Assembly (NCBI GenBank): GCA_004356685.1
Contig: SMWS01000138.1
Coordinates: 1-9,272 of the forward strand
DNA length: 9,272 nucleotides
Reading direction: 5' to 3'
Source of the DNA: Deltaproteobacteria bacterium
GTDB lineage: Bacteria > Desulfobacterota_D > UBA1144 > Nemesobacterales > N074bin48
Below, one piece after another: positions 1 to 5,353 of this stretch. Numbering within the stretch: the first letter of the stretch is position 1; every line of letters begins with the position of its first letter. Under the pieces are notes generated by a model. That model was not told where the DNA came from, did no database searches, and worked only from the letters and a program-made list of their open reading frames with translations. A program made the translations under genes and the position numbers.

Positions 1-427
1 TTATCCAGCCAGTTTCTGATATTTGAACAGCCTTGCCCTCTTCTATTTGGTACTCGTAGGCATTTTGTCCAACAGAGGCAACACGGTTGAAGAATTCTCT
101 CGATTCATCATTGCTCATATCTGCACGGGCACTCACAAATCCCATAGTATCATTAATGGTGGTATTGTTCGGTATACCTTCGAAGGTATCGTAGAATAAC
201 GTCTTAAGGTAGCTTTTGAACTTGGAGTCATTCACCCTATAGACCTTTCTTGTACCGTCTATCTCAATTTCGATATATGGCTCATTCTGATTATCTACAA
301 AGTATTTTGCATCTCTATCACTTAAAAGGTGGAATAACCGAGTGGCTTGAGTGGCTCCTTGGCTTGGATTATTCCTTCGGTTGTTATTATCAGTTCTGTC
401 GTCTGATAACGATTTGTTATTTGACAT
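1..427 (-). CDS. Mobile-element replication primase/ATPase-like protein, N-terminal part (cut by window edge)
   Basis: This gene runs off the left edge; 142 residues are visible from the ATG at 427-425, with no stop. An AGGAGG ribosome binding site at 433-438 lies 5 nt upstream of the ATG and fixes the start. After a polar, Asn-rich first 25 residues, the sequence shows the pattern Q-N-E-P-Y-I-E-I, then a Lys/Phe-rich helix (FKSYLKTLFYDTF), then a helix of the type INDTMGFVSARA, then FNRVASVG and a final V-Q-I-S-E-T-G-W. From memory, this order resembles the N-terminal domain of large uncharacterised phage/island proteins that carry a primase- or helicase-type ATPase domain further on. The ATPase part would lie outside the window, so the function is inferred. 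It lies downstream of the integrase on the same strand and has its own promoter at 531-559. It probably belongs to the integrated element. Confidence 0.6.
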   Translation of the reverse strand, partial: MSNNKSLSDDRTDNNNRRNNPSQGATQATRLFHLLSDRDAKYFVDNQNEPYIEIEIDGTRKVYRVNDSKFKSYLKTLFYDTFEGIPNNTTINDTMGFVSARADMSNDESREFFNRVASVGQNAYEYQIEEGKAVQISETGWI

Positions 428-447
428 ATAAACCTCCTACAAGATTA

Positions 448-472
448 TTAGCCGATAGTGTTGAACGGCTAA
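448..472 (-). repeat. Inverted repeat in the leader of the truncated gene
   Basis: TTAGCCG (448-454) and CGGCTAA (466-472) form a perfect 7-bp stem with an 11-nt loop. It lies in the transcribed leader, about 10 nt upstream of the AGGAGG ribosome binding site. It has no U-tract after it on either strand, so it is more likely an operator or a leader hairpin than a terminator. The function is unknown. Confidence 0.35.
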
Positions 473-530
473 AAAACAACTTGCTAGAAGGATATGGAAA
501 ATTTCATGACCCATGTATTCCCATGGTAGA

Positions 531-559
531 ATTATACTAGTTTCTGCAAAATGTAGCAA
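531..559 (-). promoter_or_regulatory. Sigma70-type promoter for the truncated gene at 427
   Basis: On the minus strand TTGCTA (559-554) is followed after exactly 17 nt by a perfect TATAAT (536-531). Transcription would begin near 524, giving a leader of about 95 nt before the ATG at 427. Two CCCATG direct repeats (510-515 and 520-525) lie at the start site, one helical turn apart, and could be an operator. Confidence 0.6.
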
Positions 560-632
560 ATTAATCATTCGTTATGGGTTTAGGCTACCTAATAAATCCG
601 CTTTCTGAGGGTGAGAACCGACGACATAAAAA

Positions 633-1661
633 TCACCACTTCAACTTCTCAACACCCCTAGCCAAATGATCCTCAGTCAAATGAGTGTAAATCATTGTTG
701 TACTTATCTGTGTATGCCCCAGTAATTCTTTTACTGTAACTAAATCTGCACCATTCATTATTAAGTGGCTCGCAAAGGTATGTCTTAGTGTGTGCGGGGT
801 TGCTCTGACGCCAGCTTTTTTACACGCCTTGTTAAAACTTGTTCGGATACTTTTTATTCTTCTACCATCTGGATAACAGATTAGATAAACCATTTGACTG
901 CTAGTTCGGGGGGTGACTTCCTGAGTGCAGGGGTTAATATAATGTGCATGTAATAACCCAAGTAATTTGTATAGCTCTTTGTTCATAGGGATTAATCTAT
1001 AATTATTTGTTTTTGTACTTCTCACAGTGATTGCTTTATTAGTCATATCTATATAACTAAACTTAAGATTGAGCAGCTCACCTATCCTCATACCTGTATT
1101 TCTAAGTAGAATTATTATTGGTTTTAACCAGTTACTAGAACATTGTATGAGCCATTGTATTTCATCAACTGTAAGATACTTAGGCGGCAATTTAGGTACT
1201 TTTAGTTTTTTAATCTTAGGTTTATCTACTATATATTTCCATTCTAAAGCCTTACTAAGCATATAACTTAACACCTCTATTTCCCTGTTAATACTACTAG
1301 CTTTTAACCCATCTGCTATACGCTTGGCTTTATAGCGTTCTATACTAAGTGAATCAATTTTCTTAAGCTCCGTGTTGCCGAAAAAAGATTTTAATGCCTT
1401 TATGACCGCATGCTCCCTTTTGATTGTTCTGGAAGCCTTATTGGTAACTGCGTAGTCTAAGTAAGTTTGTAAATATTCATATAGTAAAGGCGGGGTAACT
1501 TCTAGTAGATTTAGTCTACCTTTAATAAACTCCAGTTCTAACTTCTTAAGTATCTGTCTAGCTTCTTTGTTCGGTATATTACCAATCTTAACCCATCTCT
1601 TTTTCCTACTGATACTAAATACTGCGTAGTATGTACCTTTCTTATTAACTAAGCTTGCCAT
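633..1661 (-). CDS. Tyrosine recombinase / integrase (phage or island type)
   Basis: This site-specific DNA recombinase most likely integrates and excises the element at the left of the window. I chose the ATG at 1661 (342 residues) because GAGGTG (1673-1668) lies 6 nt upstream and the protein then begins MASLVNKKGTYYAVF, a typical integrase N-terminus. An upstream ATG at 1700 in the same frame would add 13 residues. A basic N-terminal DNA-binding region (about 1-55) is followed by a SAM-like core-binding domain (about 58-150) and the catalytic domain (about 160-342). All catalytic residues are visible: Arg192 in NTGMRIGE, Lys217, His290 and Arg293 in HTLRH, His316 in LGHTQ, and the nucleophile Tyr325 in TMIYTH. 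Length and motifs are those of an intact enzyme. It starts 139 nt beyond the tRNA 3' end on the same strand, the usual position for a tRNA-targeting integrase. Confidence 0.93.
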   Translation of the reverse strand: MASLVNKKGTYYAVFSISRKKRWVKIGNIPNKEARQILKKLELEFIKGRLNLLEVTPPLLYEYLQTYLDYAVTNKASRTIKREHAVIKALKSFFGNTELKKIDSLSIERYKAKRIADGLKASSINREIEVLSYMLSKALEWKYIVDKPKIKKLKVPKLPPKYLTVDEIQWLIQCSSNWLKPIIILLRNTGMRIGELLNLKFSYIDMTNKAITVRSTKTNNYRLIPMNKELYKLLGLLHAHYINPCTQEVTPRTSSQMVYLICYPDGRRIKSIRTSFNKACKKAGVRATPHTLRHTFASHLIMNGADLVTVKELLGHTQISTTMIYTHLTEDHLARGVEKLKW

Positions 1662-1713
1662 AGTTAACACCTCTAGTATGAGATTTTGAGGTATCAACAA
1701 AGTAAACCGTTGT

Positions 1714-1733
1714 GGTTAGAAATAGGTTAGAAA
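1714..1733. repeat. Direct repeat between integrase and tRNA (possible arm-type integrase or excisionase site)
   Basis: GGTTAGAAA occurs twice (1714-1722 and 1725-1733) with an 11-bp period, about one helical turn, between the integrase start and the tRNA 3' end. Short direct repeats in this position are typical of arm-type integrase or excisionase binding sites near an attachment core. The role here is inferred from position alone. Confidence 0.35.
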
Positions 1734-1799
1734 GCAGGAGATAATTAAGAGCTGGATGTTGTGAGAGTGCTGTAAGTCTCTGTAATCATTGAAAGAATT

Positions 1800-1826
1800 T
1801 GGTGGCGGCGGGAGGACTCGAACCTC
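1800..1826. other. Likely attachment-site core (tRNA 3' end)
   Basis: The T-arm and acceptor 3' half of the tRNA, including the CCA, face the integrase gene. Integrases of this type commonly recombine at such a segment and restore the tRNA on integration. The matching second copy would lie left of position 1, so the exact core cannot be delimited here. Confidence 0.4.
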
Positions 1827-1874
1827 CGACAGGTGCCTTATGAGAGCACTGCTCTACCTCTGAGCTACGCCGCC
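1800..1874 (-). tRNA. tRNA with CAU anticodon, probably elongator tRNA-Met
   Basis: The 75-nt minus-strand sequence folds as a complete cloverleaf: acceptor GGCGGCG/CGCCGCC, D-arm GCTC/GAGC, anticodon stem GTGCT/GGCAC with loop CTCATAA (anticodon CAU), a 5-nt variable region, T-arm GGAGG/CCTCC with TTCGAGT loop, discriminator A and an encoded CCA. The paired G1-C72 argues against initiator tRNA-fMet, which normally has a 1-72 mismatch. The acceptor resembles elongator Met tRNAs (GGCGGCG). The CUCAUAA loop also occurs in tRNA-Ile2, where the C is modified by TilS, so that identity is not excluded. It has its own promoter at 1905-1932. No clear terminator follows its 3' end. Confidence 0.92.
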
Positions 1875-1904
1875 CATTTAGAGATAAACCAATTAAAACG
1901 CTCA

Positions 1905-1932
1905 ATTATAGCATTGCGTATTCTATATTCAA
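1905..1932 (-). promoter_or_regulatory. Promoter of the tRNA gene
   Basis: On the minus strand TTGAAT (1932-1927) and a perfect TATAAT (1910-1905) are 16 nt apart. The -10 is preceded by TGC, forming an extended -10 (TGnTATAAT). Transcription would start near 1898, about 24 nt before the mature tRNA 5' end. Confidence 0.6.
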
Positions 1933-1960
1933 TAAATGTCAGTGTTTTCAGTATAGAAAC

Positions 1961-1989
1961 TTGACTTTTTAAGGAATTTACTTTATTTT
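1961..1989 (+). promoter_or_regulatory. Promoter of candidate small RNA copy 1
   Basis: TTGACT (1961-1966), a 17-nt spacer and TATTTT (1984-1989) give a start near 1996. The 31 nt at 1977-2007 match 3700-3730 at 25 positions without gaps, so this promoter and the early transcript are paralogous to those of copy 2. It fires away from the tRNA promoter. Confidence 0.55.
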
Positions 1990-1995
1990 AATAAT

Positions 1996-2100
1996 GTAAG
2001 TTAATAACAAGACTTAATTAAGATTTATTAAAGCAACATCCTCCATCCTCCTTAAAGTGGGAATGTTTTCATGAATTGAAAACATTCCCACTTTTTATTT
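1996..2100 (+). ncRNA. Candidate small RNA copy 1 with tandem anti-Shine-Dalgarno motif
   Basis: This is a predicted transcript of about 105 nt with its own promoter and a strong terminator and no credible coding frame. The 5' part is A/U-rich; GTTAATAA (2000-2007) is shared with copy 2. The motif ATCCTCCATCCTCCTT (2038-2053) holds CCTCC twice. The second unit, CCTCCTT, matches the 3' end of 16S rRNA, so the RNA could pair with Shine-Dalgarno sequences. The terminator hairpin follows at once. The sequence features and the second copy at 3719 are directly visible. That it is a regulatory RNA is inference. It is not a family I recognise. Confidence 0.55.
2054..2099 (+). terminator. Rho-independent terminator of small RNA copy 1
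   Basis: AAAGTGGGAATGTTTTC (2054-2070) pairs perfectly over 17 bp with 2078-2094 around a 7-nt loop, and the stem runs into TTTTTATTT. The U-tract favours plus-strand termination. On the minus strand the same hairpin lies about 85 nt past the bactofilin stop and may also end that operon, though only three T follow it there. Confidence 0.75.
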
Positions 2101-2178
2101 ATCTCAAATAAAACCGAGATTTCAGAAGGAAGATAGCTTATATAGAAAACTTTAGTTTTAATTTCTAAAAATTCAAAC

Positions 2179-2622
2179 TTAGCTGTTTTGACTCTCAATT
2201 TCATAGGTGCTGCTTACAGCACTTGCTTCGCCGTTGAAGCTAGAAGATTCCATCAGGCATTTTCCGTTATATATGCCGCCATCCTCGATAATAAACGATT
2301 TAGAATGAACATCTCCACTAACGACTCCACCTTTTTTTATTATCAGTTTTTCGGATTCAATATTACCTTCAACCCTACCATGGACAGAAATTTCAATTGC
2401 TTTGACTTCGCCTGAGATAACCCCGCTTTGTCCAACTATTAGTGTGCCTTTACTGTCAATATTGCCCTTGATAGTTCCGTCAAGCCTTGTAGAAGCCGGT
2501 GAAGTTATATTCCCTTCAAAGAGACAACCTTCTCCAATTAAAGTTATAATGTCGCTTTTCATAAAATCTTTATCCGTTTGAGAAATACTCTTACTATCAT
2601 CTCTTTTACTTAAAATTCCCAT
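2179..2622 (-). CDS. Bactofilin (polymer-forming cytoskeletal protein)
   Basis: This 147-residue protein has the bactofilin layout: a short polar N-terminal tail (1-22), then a central right-handed beta-helix (about 25-125) built of repeats rich in G, V/I and D/N, visible as TRLDGTIKGNIDSKG, GVISGEVKAIEISVHGRVEGN and GVVSGDVHSKSFIIEDGG, then a polar Ser-rich tail. Bactofilins polymerise without nucleotide on the cytoplasmic face of the membrane and position envelope enzymes. The start lies 3 nt after the stop of the M23 peptidase gene and has no clear Shine-Dalgarno sequence, which suggests translational coupling. Pairing of bactofilin with an M23 peptidase is a known arrangement (for example LmdC with bactofilin), so a role in local cell-wall remodelling and cell shape is likely. 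Confidence 0.92.
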   Translation of the reverse strand: MGILSKRDDSKSISQTDKDFMKSDIITLIGEGCLFEGNITSPASTRLDGTIKGNIDSKGTLIVGQSGVISGEVKAIEISVHGRVEGNIESEKLIIKKGGVVSGDVHSKSFIIEDGGIYNGKCLMESSSFNGEASAVSSTYEIESQNS

Positions 2623-2625
2623 AGA

Positions 2626-3456
2626 TTATTTAAAAGTTAAATACTCTCTTGGATTTACTTTTTTACCATTTTTAATAATTTCATAATGCAGGTGAGGTCC
2701 TGTTGACCTGCCAGTAGAGCCGGCACTACCTATTAGCTCTCCCGTTGTAACTTTTTGACCCTTTTTAACTTTCAATGAATTTAGGTGACCATAAAGTGTC
2801 TCATAGCCATTATTATGCTTGATAATTATTGTTTTGCCATAACTTTTGTACCAACCCGAATGATCTACTACCCCATCTGCCGTAGCAACCACGGGTTGGC
2901 GCATCGTAGCATCAAAATCCAGACCTGAGTGGAAGGCGTATTTTTTAGTAAAAGGGTCTTTCCTGTGTCCAAACCCAGAATTTACACTAGCTTTTATAGG
3001 CTTACCAAAAGGTGTACTTTTCATTATTTGGAAAAGGTCGTCTATATCTTTTTCCATAAAGTCCATGTAGGAAAGACTCAATTTATCATCGGGTATGTAT
3101 TCACCGCCAATGGAAAGTTCTTTATTTATGCCTTTTTTATCTAAGAGATCCTGCATATCTAAAAGCTTTTCTTCAATTTCAACAAGCCTCGACTGTAGTA
3201 CCATTTTATCAGAACTCATTACATTTAGTAAATTTGCCTGATTAACAAGCAGGTTTAATGCCTCTTTCTTCTCACCCGCATAAGCACTAGCTTTATTGTA
3301 AAAATTAAAACTAAAAGCAAATGAAATACAAGATAGTAAAATAAATCCAATAACTATACCGACTGTAATTTTTATATGTTTATAGTCAACAGATAAAGAT
3401 TTTGTCCCCGATCCCTTTGAGCTTACCAACAAAATGGTTAAACGATTTTTGTCCAT
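2626..3456 (-). CDS. M23 family (LytM-type) membrane-anchored peptidase
   Basis: This 276-residue protein probably cleaves peptidoglycan cross-bridges outside the inner membrane. Residues 1-28 are a short cytoplasmic basic region, about 30-50 is one hydrophobic membrane anchor (ITVGIVIGFILLSCISFAF), about 60-110 is predicted coiled coil, and about 150-276 is the peptidase domain. Zinc ligands are His176 and Asp180 in HSGLD and His257 in GPHLHYE. Catalytic histidines are His224 in YGHLNS and His255. All are present, so it should be an active metallopeptidase rather than a degenerate LytM activator. AAGGAGA (3472-3466), 9 nt upstream, supports the start. It is the first gene of an operon with the bactofilin 3 nt downstream, which fits a bactofilin-guided cell-wall hydrolase. 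The short cytoplasmic N-terminus could contact the bactofilin. Confidence 0.93.
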   Translation of the reverse strand: MDKNRLTILLVSSKGSGTKSLSVDYKHIKITVGIVIGFILLSCISFAFSFNFYNKASAYAGEKKEALNLLVNQANLLNVMSSDKMVLQSRLVEIEEKLLDMQDLLDKKGINKELSIGGEYIPDDKLSLSYMDFMEKDIDDLFQIMKSTPFGKPIKASVNSGFGHRKDPFTKKYAFHSGLDFDATMRQPVVATADGVVDHSGWYKSYGKTIIIKHNNGYETLYGHLNSLKVKKGQKVTTGELIGSAGSTGRSTGPHLHYEIIKNGKKVNPREYLTFK

Positions 3457-3616
3457 TTCTTTCCATCTCCTTACAAAACAAACCTTCAGATTAAAACTGT
3501 ATTTCTAATATGCCTTCACCCCGATCTAGAATAGAATAATTCAGCATTAAATATTAATTAATAATTAACAATGAATATTGGTAAATTGCCCACAATCCCA
3601 CCTATTCTTTTTAGAA

Positions 3617-3645
3617 TTTATAATATAAAAATATAAATAAGTCAA
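3617..3645 (-). promoter_or_regulatory. Promoter of the M23 peptidase-bactofilin operon
   Basis: On the minus strand TTGACT (3645-3640), a 17-nt A/T-only spacer and TATAAA (3622-3617) form a good sigma70-like promoter. Transcription from about 3610 gives a leader of about 150 nt before the peptidase ATG. No riboswitch or clear hairpin is visible in that leader. Confidence 0.6.
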
Positions 3646-3683
3646 TATAAATTATTCAATTTGAGATATATTGTAATTAATTC

Positions 3684-3712
3684 TTGACAAATAAAGTAAA
3701 TTACTTTATTTT
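3684..3712 (+). promoter_or_regulatory. Promoter of candidate small RNA copy 2 (and perhaps tadA)
   Basis: A perfect TTGACA (3684-3689), a 17-nt spacer and TATTTT (3707-3712) give a start near 3719. It fires away from the M23 operon promoter; the two -35 boxes are 38 nt apart. It is the only clear plus-strand promoter upstream of tadA. Confidence 0.65.
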
Positions 3713-3718
3713 TATCAT

Positions 3719-3810
3719 TAGAGTTAATAAAGATACTTAAATTATCCTCCATCCTCCTTTAAGATAACGGGAATGATTATTGACCCAAATAGTCATTCCC
3801 GTTAATTTAT
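3719..3810 (+). ncRNA. Candidate small RNA copy 2, or tadA leader, with tandem anti-Shine-Dalgarno motif
   Basis: This is the paralogue of the element at 1996-2100. It has the same promoter layout, the same GTTAATAA (3723-3730), the identical 16-mer ATCCTCCATCCTCCTT (3744-3759) and a hairpin directly after it. The 5' spacer is shorter (13 nt against 30 nt in copy 1). Its hairpin lacks a real U-tract, so some transcripts may read on into tadA 45 nt later. It could therefore act both as a free small RNA and as a leader. The function is inferred from the motif only. Confidence 0.5.
3765..3804 (+). terminator. Long hairpin ending small RNA copy 2 (weak terminator or attenuator)
   Basis: TAACGGGAATGATTATT (3765-3781) pairs with 3788-3804 over 17 bp with a single G-U wobble, around the 6-nt loop GACCCA. 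The following bases, ATTTATAAAC, are a poor U-tract, so termination may be partial. GGGAATG/CATTCCC is shared with the copy 1 hairpin, while neighbouring pairs differ in a compensated way. Confidence 0.5.
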
Positions 3811-3854
3811 AAACAGTCCGGTAATAAAACTATTTGAAAGATACCACATGGCTT

Positions 3855-4325
3855 ATGAAAAATGATAAGTACTTTATGCAAATTGCGTTAAAAGAGGCAA
3901 AAAAGGCTCAGTCGCAAGGCGAGGTACCGGTCGGATGTATAATAGTAAGCGGCTGTGGCGATATTTTATCAAGAGGCTACAATTTAATTGAGAAACGTTT
4001 TGACTCAACTGCACATGCAGAATTAATTGCTATAAGAAAACTTTCAAAAAAAATAAAATCGTGGAGACTTGATGGTACTGCATTATATACCACACTGCAG
4101 CCGTGTCTTATGTGTATGGGAGCAATTTTAAATTCAAGAATAGCTAAACTGGTTTATGGCGCAGAAGATCCCACATTACAAGGAACGGAAAATCTATATA
4201 AATTACAAACTATCTATCCCGCAGCTTGTAAATTGGAAATAATAAACAATATTTTACGCGATGATTGTTCTAGAATATTAAAAAGTTTTTTCCATACTAT
4301 AAGAAAAAAAGATGTTACTTCTTAA
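3855..4325 (+). CDS. tadA: tRNA-specific adenosine deaminase TadA
   Basis: TadA deaminates adenosine 34 of tRNA-Arg(ACG) to inosine, which allows one tRNA to read several Arg codons. The protein (156 residues from this ATG) has the full zinc-dependent deaminase signature: His54-Ala-Glu56 (HAELIAIR; His binds zinc, Glu is the proton shuttle) and Pro-Cys84-x-x-Cys87 (TLQPCLMCMGA). EVPVGCIIV and AEDP are also typical of the family. The frame is open from a TTG at 3834, which would add seven residues. I prefer the ATG because MKNDKYFMQIALKEA is the usual TadA beginning. Neither start has a good Shine-Dalgarno sequence. Its 3' end overlaps the convergent zinc-ribbon gene by 11 nt. Expression probably comes from the promoter at 3684, through the hairpin at 3765. 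Confidence 0.93.
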   Translation: MKNDKYFMQIALKEAKKAQSQGEVPVGCIIVSGCGDILSRGYNLIEKRFDSTAHAELIAIRKLSKKIKSWRLDGTALYTTLQPCLMCMGAILNSRIAKLVYGAEDPTLQGTENLYKLQTIYPAACKLEIINNILRDDCSRILKSFFHTIRKKDVTS

Positions 4326-4626
4326 ACATACCAAGAAAGTCTCTAACAATATTGCCTTCTTCCGAACCCGCAAGCTTAGTAAGCTCGCCATCATCTAGCC
4401 ATACTCCGTTGCAATCAGCACATTTGTCTATTTTGACGCCTCTAAACAATATTTCATTTAAATCACCTGCACATTTAGGGCATTTGAGATAACAGATTTC
4501 TTTTAGTTCTTCTCTGCGCTTCTCGGCAGTTTCTTCTTTGATTTGCTGTTCTAGCCTCTTTTTTTTCTCAGCGTCCTCTTTGGCAAAGTATTCATCCTCT
4601 GATTTACTCGATTTACTTTTACTCAT
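4315..4626 (-). CDS. Small zinc-ribbon protein (zf-TFIIB type)
   Basis: This 103-residue protein has a highly charged Lys/Glu-rich, probably helical or coiled-coil N-terminal half (about 8-43). A zinc ribbon follows: Cys49-Pro-Lys-Cys52 and Cys69-Ala-Asp-Cys72 followed by NGVWLDDGEL. CPxC...CxxCxGxWLDxGE is the hallmark of the bacterial zf-TFIIB-like family, whose function is mostly unknown. A further Cys45 lies just before the ribbon. The C-terminus ends in a short hydrophobic/basic segment (DFLGMFKK). It is the last gene of the rpmH-jag run, 52 nt after jag, and may belong to that transcript. A weak GGGTGA precedes the ATG by 6 nt. Its end overlaps the convergent tadA gene by 11 nt. A nucleic-acid or protein-binding role is plausible but not shown. 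Confidence 0.85.
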   Translation of the reverse strand: MSKSKSSKSEDEYFAKEDAEKKKRLEQQIKEETAEKRREELKEICYLKCPKCAGDLNEILFRGVKIDKCADCNGVWLDDGELTKLAGSEEGNIVRDFLGMFKK

Positions 4627-4678
4627 ATCTAATCACCCAAAAACATATTGTTTTATCTTTATTATTAACGACATTTAG

Positions 4679-5338
4679 CTACTCGGCTCTTTGTCTGCTG
4701 CTTTCAGGAATAATCGTAATCCTTTTTTTATCTCCTTCAACCTCTGTATCGTACCGAATACCCCTTTCTCGTTTCAGTGTAATATAAGTAATCCTTCTCT
4801 CATATGCAGACATAGGATTTAAAGTAATAGGTTTTCCGTTTCTTCTGACTTTTTTTACCGAGTCTTTAACCATCTTGGAAATTGAATCTTCTTTTCTTCT
4901 TTTATAACCCTCTATATCAATATATATTCTCTTGGTTTTACCGCTTTCGGTAGTCCTGCTGGAAATCTTTCCAATCAAAAACTCAAGGGACTTAAGCATT
5001 TCACCGCTTTTGCCAATAATAAGCCCTCTGTTATCAGACATTTTTACATCAAGCTTGATTCTATCCGCAGTTTCTCTAAGGTTTACTGAATATTCATCGC
5101 AAAAGTAAGATAAAATATTATCTAATACTTTCTTAGCTTTAAGACCCTTCTCACTTAAATTACTTTCTATTATCTTAGCTTTTACTTTTGCAGGTTTCCC
5201 TCCGAATCCAAGCAAACCCTTAGAACCTTCGCTTATAACCTCTATATCTACCTGACTCCTAGTAACTCCTAACTGCTCACAGGCATTAATAGTAGCCTCT
5301 GATACTGTTTTTCCTTCAACCTCAATTTCGACAGACAT
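4679..5338 (-). CDS. jag: RNA-binding protein KhpB/Jag (Jag-N, KH, R3H domains)
   Basis: This 219-residue protein is an RNA-binding cofactor commonly encoded next to yidC and linked to envelope growth and RNA regulation in other bacteria. The Jag-N domain occupies about 1-55, with the signature GSKGLLGFGGKPAKV (38-52). A type-II KH domain spans about 65-150 and has an intact GxxG loop, GKSG (109-112). An R3H domain spans about 155-215. At the R3H motif (usually R-x3-H, as in ERRIVH) this protein reads ERRITY, so Tyr185 replaces the His. GGAGG, 9 nt upstream, supports the start. It begins 15 nt after yidC, which indicates cotranscription. Length and domain order are normal for the family. Confidence 0.95.
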   Translation of the reverse strand: MSVEIEVEGKTVSEATINACEQLGVTRSQVDIEVISEGSKGLLGFGGKPAKVKAKIIESNLSEKGLKAKKVLDNILSYFCDEYSVNLRETADRIKLDVKMSDNRGLIIGKSGEMLKSLEFLIGKISSRTTESGKTKRIYIDIEGYKRRKEDSISKMVKDSVKKVRRNGKPITLNPMSAYERRITYITLKRERGIRYDTEVEGDKKRITIIPESSRQRAE

Positions 5339-5353
5339 CGTATAGAACCTCCG

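Noticed and set aside
250..540. Plus-strand open frame of 96 codons
   Set aside because: It is antisense to the better-supported minus-strand gene (AGGAGG, promoter, recognisable domain) and its sequence resembles no protein family.
1662..1799. Possible promoter for the integrase
   Set aside because: No -35/-10 pair with good spacing and match could be found; only weak A/T-rich candidates are present.
3457..3610. Possible riboswitch in the long leader of the M23 gene
   Set aside because: It is A/T-rich, with only short AT palindromes and no recognisable aptamer motif or terminator.
3642..3752. Minus-strand frame of 36 codons starting MED inside the 16-mer motif, with a 10-codon MED frame at the same place in copy 1 (2014-2046)
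   Set aside because: The GGAGG directly abuts the ATG with no spacer, the peptides agree only in the first three residues, and the conserved promoters point to plus-strand transcription.
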